A DNA stretch of 52,557 nt, taken from contig NZ_AUKX01000038.1 in NCBI RefSeq assembly GCF_000424985.1, positions 1-52,557 of the forward strand. Direction: 5' to 3'. This document shows positions 44,909 through 52,557 of this stretch, piece after piece. Every line of letters starts with the position of its first letter. The stretch's first letter is position 1. The translations under genes and the position numbers were made by a program. This DNA is from Arenibacter latericius DSM 15913 (GTDB lineage: Bacteria; Bacteroidota; Bacteroidia; Flavobacteriales; Flavobacteriaceae). The notes below the pieces were generated by a model. The model worked only from the letters and a program-made list of their open reading frames with translations, did no database searches and was not told the DNA's origin.

Positions 44909-46147
44909 ATGCTACTTAATATGTTAGAATATAGCAAGTTATACATTTTGTTCTTCACTAGAAAGCACAAGAAAAAAAGCGATACATTAAAATTATATGC
45001 TCGGTTGACAGTTGGAAAAACACGGTGTGAATTCAGTTTAAATCGGGATTTAACAGCCAGTTTATGGGACAATAACCGGAAAAGAGGAAAGGGATTTTCT
45101 AAATATGTGCTGTCTCTGAACAAATATTTAGATCAGATTTTCGCGGGATTGTATGAGGCGCATCGCCAACTTTTAGATGAAGGCAAGGTTATTTCTTCTG
45201 CCTTGGTAAAGGCCAGGTATTATGGAGAAGAGGAGGATGAGGGAAAAACCTTGCTTGATTTGATTACCTATCATAACTCCACTATGCATACATCCCTAAA
45301 GCCGGGGACTATGAAAAATTATTATAGTACGGAGCGATGCATAAAAAAATTCCTTGAGGACGAATATCAGATGGAAGACATTCCCCTTAAAAAGCTCAAT
45401 TATCGTTTTATTGTAGATTTTGAGCAGTATGTAAGGGAATATAAACCCGCTACCCGCATGGGCTGCGCCAATAATGGAGCCATGAAGCATATGGAGCGTT
45501 TAAAAAAGATGTCTAGGTTGGGGGTCCGATTAGAATGGATGGACAAGGATCCTTTCATCAATTTTAAACTTAAATTTAATAAAACAGAACGACAGTTTTT
45601 GACCGAGCGGGAGATAAAACTTATCCAAGAAATCACTTTCAGGGAGTCTAGATATGAAAACATTAAGGACCTATTCATTTTTGCCTGTTATACGGGACTC
45701 TCCTATATTGATGTAAAGGAATTGAAGGCAGATCATTTAGTGATTGGTCGTGACGGAGGAGACTGGTTATTCACCAAAAGGGAAAAGACCGATGAACCTT
45801 TAAAAATCCCCTTGCTGCCCATAGCAAAGGGAATTATAGAAAAGTATAAGGACAACGAGGATATTAAGGCTAAAGGTAGATTACTCCCTGTTTACAGCAA
45901 TCAAATTATCAATCAGACTTTAAAAGATATAGCTGAGGCTTGTGGTATTCGAAAAAATTTGACATTTCACGTTGCTCGGCACACTTTTGCTACTGCAATA
46001 ACACTGTCCAATGGTGTACCCATTGAAACAGTTTCTAAACTATTAGGGCATTCTAAATTGTCTACTACTCAGATTTATGCAAGGGTTTTAGAAAAGAAGA
46101 TAGGGGAGGATATGCATAATTTGATGATACGGTTACAGGAGAGGTAA
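44909..46147 (+). CDS. tyrosine recombinase / integrase (right element, IntDOT-like)
   Basis: A 412-residue integrase with an N-terminal Arm-DBD_5-like domain, a SAM-like domain (about 115-210) and a catalytic domain. Visible are His354-xx-Arg357 (FHVARHTFA), His381 (LLGHSKLS) and Tyr390 (TTQIYARV). The position of the first catalytic arginine (usually TGLRYSD) is Ser265 in YTGLSYIDVKEL. The CTnDOT integrase also lacks this arginine, so it need not be inactive. It starts about 215 bases to the right of the tRNA fragment and reads away from it. Confidence 0.92.
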   Translation: MLLNMLEYSKLYILFFTRKHKKKSDTLKLYARLTVGKTRCEFSLNRDLTASLWDNNRKRGKGFSKYVLSLNKYLDQIFAGLYEAHRQLLDEGKVISSALVKARYYGEEEDEGKTLLDLITYHNSTMHTSLKPGTMKNYYSTERCIKKFLEDEYQMEDIPLKKLNYRFIVDFEQYVREYKPATRMGCANNGAMKHMERLKKMSRLGVRLEWMDKDPFINFKLKFNKTERQFLTEREIKLIQEITFRESRYENIKDLFIFACYTGLSYIDVKELKADHLVIGRDGGDWLFTKREKTDEPLKIPLLPIAKGIIEKYKDNEDIKAKGRLLPVYSNQIINQTLKDIAEACGIRKNLTFHVARHTFATAITLSNGVPIETVSKLLGHSKLSTTQIYARVLEKKIGEDMHNLMIRLQER

Positions 46148-46204
46148 GGATTTATGGCTATAGGAAAGGAATAAATGTAAGTAGCTTGCGGTAGGATAAT
46201 TAAC

Positions 46205-46310
46205 CCCAAATCTTACCCAAGAACTTTGTGCCTGGTTCCTGTCCGATTTTTGTAGTGTTCGGGCAGATAAGCGTATAGCAAAAATCGGATAGGGCGCACT
46301 TGCTTAAGTA
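46205..46310. repeat. long imperfect inverted repeat after the integrase
   Basis: TCCGATTTTTG (46242-46252) and CAAAAATCGGA (46279-46289) are exact complements. Symmetry continues outward imperfectly (TTACCCAAG...TGTGCC against GGGCGCAC...TTAAGTAA). The spacer is relatively GC-rich. It could be a recombination or transfer structure, or a folded RNA. Confidence 0.5.
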
Positions 46311-46323
46311 AATTGGAGAGGTT

Positions 46324-46496
46324 TTATATTTTATCCATGGCAATTAATTGTGCGCTGGCAAAGATAAAGGCATGAGGTGTTTTTCTACGCTCCATGCTTT
46401 TATGAGCGATCCTGAGGAGGTTTAAAAATTCAGCGGTTTTTCAACTTCCACAAGGACTGGATTCGTTTTTCGGGATCATCCAATAGCGCTATCCTA
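46324..46496 (-). pseudogene. frameshifted gene remnant downstream of the mobilization gene
   Basis: On the minus strand a frame reading ALLDDPEKRIQSLWKLKNR is followed, after a frameshift, by EFLNLLRIAHKSMERRKTPH and AFIFASAQLIAMDKI with a stop at 46324-46326. The pieces join smoothly, so this is likely the tail of a decayed gene. In this position a relaxase or similar gene would be expected, but I cannot identify the family. Confidence 0.3.
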
Positions 46497-47054
46497 GTGC
46501 AATTCTTTTTCTATTTTTATTTTAAGTATTTCAAAATCTGCAGGGGTCATATCCAATTGTAATCTCGGCTTCCCAAAACTGCTCTTTACCAAGTGTAACT
46601 TTTTGAGCACTATATAAAACTCCTCCCTGTTTTGCCTTAGGTCTCGTTTAAGGTTGGTATTTTCCTTTTCCATAACAAGGGCCTGCTCCACCTTTTTAAA
46701 GAACATATCCCTTTCCGGATCACTATCCTGACCGTATAGTAACAATGGAGCTTGTTCTTGTTTCTTTTTGGGCGAGTGCTCAAATAAAAGTTCTAGCATT
46801 GCCTTGGTTGGGAGTATCCCTTGTTTTTCAATATTTTTCATCATGGCCGCCATCGCATTAAACCTTTTTTTGATCAGGTTAGTTATGGTCCTCCCATTGG
46901 GTCCAAGGGATTCCTTTGGGGAAATCTCGTTATAGAGGAAAAAGTCCAGCATAGCCTGTAGCGCCTCCGTATGCGTCTTAAAAAACTTCCTCGAAAAGGC
47001 TTGGAAATCCTTGACTGTTTCTTTCTTAAAGCGTATACTTTGAAATGACTTCAT
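46494..47054 (-). CDS. BfmA/BtgA-family mobilization protein
   Basis: A 186-residue protein starting MKSFQSIRFKKETVKDFQAF, then KFFKTHTEALQAMLDFFLYN, a ribbon-helix-helix-like DNA-binding pattern, and a C-terminal coiled coil (VEQALVMEKENTNLKRDLRQ). This matches BfmA/BtgA proteins, accessory DNA-binding components of Bacteroides mobilizable transposons that act with a relaxase at oriT. No relaxase gene follows; only a short remnant is seen downstream. Its 5' side borders a hairpin-rich region that may be oriT. Confidence 0.8.
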   Translation of the reverse strand: MKSFQSIRFKKETVKDFQAFSRKFFKTHTEALQAMLDFFLYNEISPKESLGPNGRTITNLIKKRFNAMAAMMKNIEKQGILPTKAMLELLFEHSPKKKQEQAPLLLYGQDSDPERDMFFKKVEQALVMEKENTNLKRDLRQNREEFYIVLKKLHLVKSSFGKPRLQLDMTPADFEILKIKIEKELH

Positions 47055-47162
47055 AATTTTCTGTTTTGTCGCAAATTCTTCCTAAAAGGTTGGGGTTTAC
47101 AGGGTGTTTGTCGCAAATTAATAAAATTGGAAAAATCATTATTTTTATAAACGCTTAATAAT

Positions 47163-47211
47163 CACCATGTTGGTGGTTAGAATATATATGTAACGCGGCT
47201 CTGCCCGTTAC
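47163..47211. other. hairpin-rich region, candidate oriT
   Basis: CACCA-TGT-TGGTG (47163-47175) and GTAACG...CGTTAC (47190-47211) are two inverted repeats close together, just upstream of the BfmA/BtgA gene. Transfer origins of such elements typically lie beside the mobilization gene. The nick site cannot be defined from sequence. The remaining bases of 47055-47309 show no gene. Confidence 0.35.
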
Positions 47212-47309
47212 CCTCTTGCTATACCATTGTTTTTGTTTCATCTCGGTTTAGAATACCTTTGTTAGAACCAAAACATTGAACCTATTGAAATTTCCTTTTT
47301 TTTCTCAAG

Positions 47310-47972
47310 CTATTTTCTTCGGCTAGGGCCATCCAACTTTAACTGGTTGAACATTCTGATAAACCGATCCGAGATCTGTGTTCCGTAGCGGTTCTCTATT
47401 TGAGCAAAACTCAAGTTGGTCGTTATGTGGGTCTTTGTCCCCAAACGTTCAAAGTTCCGATAGCGGTTTAAAAGTATCCTGACAAATACTTCTTCCTTTC
47501 CGTATTGGTATACATTGTTTCCCACCGTTTCAGTACCTAGGTCATCGAAGAGAAAAGTCCCCTTAGAATAATATTCTATAATCTCGTCCTTGTTTCTTAC
47601 GGCATTATATTTCGCTACTACCTCTTGCGCTGCAATGATGGGAAACCACAATTCTGGAATTCGATATTGTTGAGACATGTTCTGGATGATCTTAAAGCTC
47701 GTTGTCTTGCCGGTTCCGTAAGAACCAAAAACCAACAACCCTTTTCTAAGCGATATGTTCTCCAAAATTTCAAATTGGGGGTCACCATTCCAATACTTAC
47801 AGAAATGCCTTAAGAAGTTCTTATTTGTAGCGTCTACCTCGAAATTGATCTCCAAAGGGGCGTAAAACTCTACTGCCGACTTAAAAAAAACTTTTTTAAA
47901 AAGCGCTGGGTTGCAAAGCTGTTTGCGCACTGTTTGATGTTCCGAAATTTGATTTAGCCATCCCTTTTCCAT
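47310..47972 (-). CDS. DnaC/IstB-like AAA+ ATPase
   Basis: A 220-residue P-loop ATPase: Walker A GSYGTGKTT (83-91), Walker B TFLFDDLG (139-146), sensor-1 HITTNLS (182-188), and SDRFIRMFNQLKLDGPSRR with the arginine finger region. This is the layout of DnaC-like helicase loaders. It probably assists replication of the mobile element. It directly follows the HTH protein at 47978 on the same strand (five-base gap). Confidence 0.8.
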   Translation of the reverse strand: MEKGWLNQISEHQTVRKQLCNPALFKKVFFKSAVEFYAPLEINFEVDATNKNFLRHFCKYWNGDPQFEILENISLRKGLLVFGSYGTGKTTSFKIIQNMSQQYRIPELWFPIIAAQEVVAKYNAVRNKDEIIEYYSKGTFLFDDLGTETVGNNVYQYGKEEVFVRILLNRYRNFERLGTKTHITTNLSFAQIENRYGTQISDRFIRMFNQLKLDGPSRRK

Positions 47973-47977
47973 ATCGT

Positions 47978-48445
47978 CTATTCTAAGATTGGACTTCTAT
48001 TTTCTTTTTCTTCTTTTAAAAAGGTAAATTGTTTTATCCTTTGTTTTGTAACTGGTTTATTATGGTAGACATTTTTATCTATGCAGCCTGGACTATACTG
48101 TCTACGCTGTTCCGACGCTTTTGTCCTGTCAGCCTTGCCATTATAAATGTTGAAACGCAACAAACTTTTCAGATAACGCTTCCTACCGTCAAAGGCCGTT
48201 TCCTCTATCCATCCCAATTTCTTTAGTTCGGTTACGTACCTAGAGACTTGCCGTTCTGAAATATGCAGAAAAGATGCAATGTGCTTGTTGGACATATAGC
48301 ATTCCTTATCATTTTCGGTAAAGCTATGTATCTCCAGGAATAAAATTTTTGCATACCAGTTCACCTCAGAGTTCAAGTAGATCGATTTCGGAATCCAGAT
48401 TCCTTTAAAATTTCTATCTAATTTTTCCGTAGCCATAGGCTTCAA
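47978..48445 (-). CDS. helix-turn-helix replication-type protein
   Basis: A 155-residue protein beginning with a conserved block FKGIWIPKSIYLNSEVNWYA. A winged HTH follows (CYMSNKHIASFLHISERQVSRY, in two blocks, then LKKLGWIEETAFDGRKRYL). Such proteins, often annotated as HTH domain-containing or DnaD/RepA_N-like, sit beside a DnaC-like ATPase on Bacteroidota elements and may start replication. The charged C-terminus is probably disordered. Confidence 0.7.
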   Translation of the reverse strand: MKPMATEKLDRNFKGIWIPKSIYLNSEVNWYAKILFLEIHSFTENDKECYMSNKHIASFLHISERQVSRYVTELKKLGWIEETAFDGRKRYLKSLLRFNIYNGKADRTKASEQRRQYSPGCIDKNVYHNKPVTKQRIKQFTFLKEEKENRSPILE

Positions 48446-48736
48446 TTATTTCCTGTTCCTCAACAAGGACCTATTAAATTGCTCCTCCAAGGTTTCATCC
48501 GAAACATCGGGTTCCCCCAATAGCCAACTATCTATCGTATCCTTGTTAAAGAATTTCTGACGTATATGGGGGTTGTTGCCCATAGGGATGAGTTTTAGCT
48601 GGGTAAGTTTGTAGATTTTGCTCTTGGACAGGCCTGTGTACAGTGCCAAATCTTCCACGTTCATTGTTTTCTTGTTGTGTGCAAGTAGCCCCTTGATTTC
48701 CGTTAAGAGATCCACCACTTTTTCTTGTTCTTCCAT
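48446..48736 (-). CDS. excisionase-type helix-turn-helix protein
   Basis: A 96-residue protein with a MerR/excisionase-like HTH: VEDLALYTGLSKSKIYKLTQ (26-45), then PHIRQKFFNKDTIDSWLL. The family directs excision or regulation in Bacteroidota integrative elements. It ends next to the start of the HTH gene at 48445, so the three genes 48736-47310 form one operon. Confidence 0.8.
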   Translation of the reverse strand: MEEQEKVVDLLTEIKGLLAHNKKTMNVEDLALYTGLSKSKIYKLTQLKLIPMGNNPHIRQKFFNKDTIDSWLLGEPDVSDETLEEQFNRSLLRNRK

Positions 48737-49494
48737 GATATATGCTTTATGGTTTCCTTCAAATTAGAGAAGCAAATGGCACTGAAAATCAATCGAGAAA
48801 ATTTTAACTTATAAAAACACTGTTTTTTGTGGGATTGACAACGATTCTTAGAAAAAGGCTAGAATATCGCAACACGCAATTTTCTTATGACCCTATTTGA
48901 TGGAAGAGTGGGGGATTAAGTAAAGTAGGATTTTAGCATTCTCGTTGTTTTAGTATTTATCAATAAACATATTCTTATCTGGTACACCTCGTACTTTTCT
49001 TTCTATTTTATTAATAAACCAACTTTTAAAGATTTACAGTTTTTTAATTCTAACTGGTCAATGCTTGCAAGTATTATTGAGTCAGTTATTTCTCACTACC
49101 TGTATTACGGAAAATGACTACTAAATTCATTTTTAGCTTTAGGTTATAATTTAATTTTGCTAAAAACCAATGACTTTAAATTTATAAAGCAGTTTAATAG
49201 AAAGAGATTATAAATTTATAGTGTTTTAGTTGATTTTTATAAATCAAATCATACCTACTTAATTTTGGTTCTGGTAAGATTTTGTAAGTCGATTAAAAGA
49301 TGAATTGGAATAAGGTGAGCTAATAGTTTATCATTTATCCTGAATCTTCTTATTGGTATAGAAGTCTAGTATTCTGTATGAAAAATTATAGTGATTAATC
49401 ATTAATACGTGTTCAATTTACGATAAAAATAAATTCATGCTATTAACGAATTAAGTTCATAAAAGAAATCAATTATAATAGTAAATTTTCATGA
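48737..49494. other. AT-rich intergenic region
   Basis: No gene, repeat or RNA is recognised in these 758 bases. The right end of the mobilizable element may lie here; no second copy of the tRNA 3' fragment was found. Confidence 0.4.
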
Positions 49495-51234
49495 ATGTTA
49501 ATTAACAAATACCATCCATTACTTAATAATCAACTTAATAAAATTAATTCGAAAGGGTTGAGCTATGCAAGTATTTTATCTTTTTTAAAAGATGTTAATC
49601 AGACCTATATAAAATTTGATAATGAAATCAACACTTTTGAACATAATTTGGAAGATAGCTTTAAAGAGCTTTCCATAGCCAATAAAAAATTAAAACAGGA
49701 AAGAGATGTAACCAAATCTAAATTAGAGACTATAATTGATAATGTAGAAGGGATTATTTTTGAGACAGATTTGGAAGGTAATTTCGTATTTTTAAATAAT
49801 GCATGGACAAATTATTCCGGATTCTCTATTAAGTCCTCCATAGGTAAAAGTTTCAAGGATTTTCTTAGAAAAAATTCAATAGAGTTAAATGGAGAGGGAG
49901 CCAAATTATGGAATAAAGAAAAAATGCAAATTAAATTTGTATTTAAGCATGAGAAAGAAAATGATTTTATATGGTTTGAGGTAAAAGCTAAGCTAGTTAC
50001 TGATGATAAGGGGGATGCAAAAGGATTTATAGGAACAATTATAGATATTACAAATCTAAAAACTACGGAGATTGAACTAAAGAGAGCAAGCGAAACAAAG
50101 GATATGTTCTTATCTACTATGTCTCATGAGATTAGAACACCATTAAGCGCAGTTATAGGTTTAACAGACATTCTATTTTCAGAAGAATATTTACCTCACC
50201 AAATGGAGAATCTTAAAGCTTTGAAATATTCGAGTGAACACCTATTAGGATTGATGAATGATTTATTGGATTTTAATAAAATTAAATCTGGCCAACTTAA
50301 AATTATTGAAAAGGATTTTAGTCTACAATCATTTCTGGAGAATATTAGAGTTCAGTTTTCGATAGAAGCACAAAAAAAAGGAATCGAATTTAGTATCGTA
50401 GAGGAGAATAATGTTCCAAATATTATAAAAGGGGATAAATTAAGACTTTCTCAAATAATAAAAAACCTATTAAGTAATTCTTTAAAGTTTACTGAAAAGG
50501 GAATAATTATATTAAGGGTTATAAATATAGGTATTAATAGTAATGAAATTTCTCTCCAATTTAACGTTGAAGACACGGGAATAGGAATTTCCAAAAGTCA
50601 GCAAAAGACCATTTTTGATAGTTTTGTGCAAGCTGACCCTGAAACTAGTGTTCGGTATGGAGGTACTGGTTTAGGTCTTTCTATAAGTAAAAAGTTATTA
50701 AAGATGCAGGGGAGTGATTTATTTGTAGAAAGTGATTTGGGCAAGGGTGCTACTTTTTCTTTTATTATCACCTATAAATTATGTAATCGGCTTAATATAT
50801 ATAATCCTGAAAAAATTATACAATTGCCAATATACACCCCTCTAAATATAAATGTTTTAGTAGCTGAAGATAATAGAGTGAATATGCTGATATTAAAACG
50901 ATATTTTATTAAATGGCAGGTAAATTACACCATAGCTGAAAACGGTGAAGAGGTATTAAAGTTGTTATCTAGTCCAAATAATGATTATGATTGTATTTTG
51001 ATGGATTTACAAATGCCTATTTTAAATGGTTATGAAACAACTAAGATTATAAGAAATTTGACAGATCCAGAAAAATCCTTTACTCCTATAATAGCTTTAA
51101 CAGCATTTAGTCCTACGGAATTAAAAAAGGAAATGGAACATTATAAATTTAACGGTTTAATAAGCAAACCATTTAATCCAAAGGAATTGTATACGGTATT
51201 AAAATCATATTCCAAGGAACTTTGTCACATGTAA
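49495..51234 (+). CDS. cytoplasmic hybrid sensor histidine kinase / response regulator
   Basis: A 579-residue protein without membrane segments. A coiled coil (about 40-80) leads into a PAS domain (LETIIDNVEGIIFETDLEGN near 77, to DITNLK). HisKA carries phospho-acceptor His211 (STMSHEIRTPLSAV). HATPase_c has the N-box with Asn324, DTGIGIS (360) and GGTGLGLS (389). The receiver domain has AEDN (457-460), phospho-acceptor Asp504 (LMDLQMP) and Lys558 (SKPF). It senses an intracellular or diffusible signal through PAS. No output gene is adjacent except the broken TPR gene. Confidence 0.92.
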   Translation: MLINKYHPLLNNQLNKINSKGLSYASILSFLKDVNQTYIKFDNEINTFEHNLEDSFKELSIANKKLKQERDVTKSKLETIIDNVEGIIFETDLEGNFVFLNNAWTNYSGFSIKSSIGKSFKDFLRKNSIELNGEGAKLWNKEKMQIKFVFKHEKENDFIWFEVKAKLVTDDKGDAKGFIGTIIDITNLKTTEIELKRASETKDMFLSTMSHEIRTPLSAVIGLTDILFSEEYLPHQMENLKALKYSSEHLLGLMNDLLDFNKIKSGQLKIIEKDFSLQSFLENIRVQFSIEAQKKGIEFSIVEENNVPNIIKGDKLRLSQIIKNLLSNSLKFTEKGIIILRVINIGINSNEISLQFNVEDTGIGISKSQQKTIFDSFVQADPETSVRYGGTGLGLSISKKLLKMQGSDLFVESDLGKGATFSFIITYKLCNRLNIYNPEKIIQLPIYTPLNINVLVAEDNRVNMLILKRYFIKWQVNYTIAENGEEVLKLLSSPNNDYDCILMDLQMPILNGYETTKIIRNLTDPEKSFTPIIALTAFSPTELKKEMEHYKFNGLISKPFNPKELYTVLKSYSKELCHM

Positions 51235-51753
51235 GGGATTTCAACCCCATTAAATGATATTCATTAAATTTTATTTCTAGTGTGTTGAGATAAAGAGATG
51301 TCATTATTTAAAATGACACGACCTAATGTTAAAAGATTATTAGAGAAGAGAGCTTTATACTTTAATTAATTCAATTCTGAAATTTACTCTCATTAAATTT
51401 TAAGCATTATTAATTGTAAATAGAATATAGATTAATTACATCCATACTCTAAACCTGATTTATAGTGTTCCGGCTAGTTTATTAATCTAGGTATTATATT
51501 CATATAATATTCGCTTCAATGGACCTTATTATTCCCATTCGAAAACATGAATCATTTTGCTAAGATTTACGTATGTTTTGTTAAACAATTAAATGACAGG
51601 ATCTAAACTTGATATATCCTATACTTTTAATTTAATCCATTTTTATTAATAGTACTTGAGTAGTATAATAGTTTAACAAAGAATATTAACTTTGTTATTT
51701 GACTATTATTTACTAAAAGGCTTGCTATTATCAATACTCTCACGATTACTTTA
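51235..51753. other. intergenic region
   Basis: About 520 AT-rich bases without a recognised gene or structured element. Confidence 0.35.
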
Positions 51754-52224
51754 ATGTTTTTTTTCTGCCTGCAATGTAATTTATTGCTAGCATCCGATAG
51801 TATAGAACCAAAGAATGAGTTGTCTCATATCAATGCATTAACAGATAAAACAGCAAAGAGTCATATTATTGAAGCTCAAATTTTGATTGATTTGGGAGAA
51901 TATGATAAAAGTATAACATATTTAAATGTAATAGCTGAACGTTACAAAGGTAATAGTAAGGAGGTGAAAGCTCGCATATTAGGTGGTTTAGCGAGAAATG
52001 CCTTTATGCTGGAGCTGTATGAAAAGGCTGTAAAACTTTGGGAAGAAGCTATTGAAGTTATCGATGATGCAGATAAATACCCATATCTCTTAGCTGTTTT
52101 TCGGAATAATATAGCTTCGGCTTATTTAAATCTAGGAAACACTGATGATGCACATCGCTATTTACTTAAGTCTATAGACGGTTATCCCTTGAGTCAAACT
52201 TATCAAATGCTTTCTAAGCTTGTT
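51754..52224 (+). pseudogene. TPR-repeat protein, N-terminal part, truncated by IS66
   Basis: Residues 1-15 are hydrophobic (MFFFCLQCNLLLAS), like the end of a signal peptide; the frame is open back to a stop at 51700 but has no better start. TPR helices follow (AQILIDLGEYDKSITYLNVI, ARNAFMLELYEKAVKLWEEA, ASAYLNLGNTDDAHRYLLKS). After SKL (residue 156) the frame enters IS sequence and stops at 52260. Such N-termini belong to flavobacterial TPR proteins that often end in a LuxR-type HTH or histidine kinase; the rest is outside or beyond the insertion. Confidence 0.7.
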
Positions 52225-52557
52225 TGTATGCATCCCACCAAACACATATTGTTAACTTAATTTCCTGCATCTAGCTTTGCCCATAAATTAGTATATAATG
52301 AGCAAGGAAGAGAAAATGTTTGCCCTTATCGAGGAATTTGAGGACAGTTCCCTTAACGGTAGAGAATTTTGCAAGGAAAAGGGCCTTTTGCCCTCCACCT
52401 TCTATTACTGGAAGAAAAAGAAAGCACAAGAGGAGACATCCGTGAGCGGGGGATTTGTTGCCATCCATCCTAAATCGGAAATAACGGGAAACTTAGAATT
52501 GATTTACCCTAATGGGGTCCGGCTACGATTGGACACCTCACAACTTCCATTGATCAG
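52225..52557 (+). mobile_element. IS66-family insertion sequence, left part
   Basis: Coding similarity to the TPR gene ends near 52224, where TGTATGCATCCCACCAAAC begins, and an IS66 accessory gene follows from 52298. The element runs off the window. The exact left end is inferred from the break in the TPR pattern. Confidence 0.65.
52298..52557 (+). CDS. IS66-family accessory protein TnpA (partial)
   Basis: From ATG 52298 the frame reads MSKEEKMFALIEEFE, GREFCKEKGLLPSTFYYWKK and ELIYPNGVRLRLDTSQLPLI to the window end. The HTH (FCKEKGLLPSTFYYWK) and the following YPNGVRLRL strand are typical of the first small ORF of IS66 elements. It continues outside the window. Confidence 0.85.
   Translation, partial: MSKEEKMFALIEEFEDSSLNGREFCKEKGLLPSTFYYWKKKKAQEETSVSGGFVAIHPKSEITGNLELIYPNGVRLRLDTSQLPLI

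Overview
The window looks like an AT-rich flavobacterial (Bacteroidota) chromosome segment. Evidence is the SusC/SusD pair, Bacteroidota-style tyrosine recombinases, a BfmA/BtgA-type mobilization protein, flavobacterial -7 boxes (TAnnTTTG) and lipoprotein/SusD signals. No ribosomal RNA, CRISPR array or intact tRNA is present.

Layout. (1) 1-7400 is a decayed zone. It holds a 5'-truncated GH106-like rhamnosidase, two transposase wrecks, a GntR regulator with a sugar-binding-protein-like effector domain, a single-stranded DNA-binding protein and a probable DUF6876 fragment. (2) 7406-8671 is a lone Tat-exported sialidase-fold protein on the minus strand. (3) 9573-43126 is a large, nearly all plus-strand catabolic island. 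It begins with 3-hydroxybutyrate dehydrogenase, followed by exported enzymes (sialidase-fold protein, sialate O-acetylesterase-like esterase, GH32-like protein) and SusC/SusD. Next comes a FadR-type GntR regulator heading a tightly packed operon: HpcH aldolase, class III aminotransferase, LsrF/FbaB-like aldolase, FGGY kinase, NagB-like protein, amidohydrolase, ceramidase-like amidase and SSS symporter. A second block follows: sialidase-fold protein, SDR, aldo/keto reductase, sialidase lipoprotein plus helical lipoprotein, Gfo/Idh dehydrogenase, a second SDR, an amidohydrolase-aminotransferase fusion, and a hydroxyacyl-CoA-dehydrogenase-family gene split by an IS3-family element. (4) 43296-48736 is an integrative-element junction: two divergent tyrosine recombinases flank a 3' tRNA fragment (probable att site), followed by a mobilizable-element module. 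(5) 49495 to the end holds a hybrid sensor kinase and a TPR gene cut off by the start of an IS66-family element.

How the genes may work together. Three copies of a FadR-type operator (ACTTGT-N3-ACAAGT, one arm imperfect in one copy) lie before the first sialidase-fold gene, before susC and before the GntR gene itself. They tie outer-membrane uptake, extracellular hydrolysis and the cytoplasmic operon into one likely substrate-induced regulon. The cytoplasmic set (amidase and amidohydrolases, transaminases, kinase, deaminase-like protein, two aldolases, several dehydrogenases) resembles a route for an amino or acidic sugar, but it matches no standard pathway I know. Several enzymes have altered catalytic motifs (GH32-like, NagB-like and one SDR), which also points to an unusual substrate. 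The substrate is not determined by the sequence. The island may be cargo of an element inserted at a tRNA gene lying outside the window.
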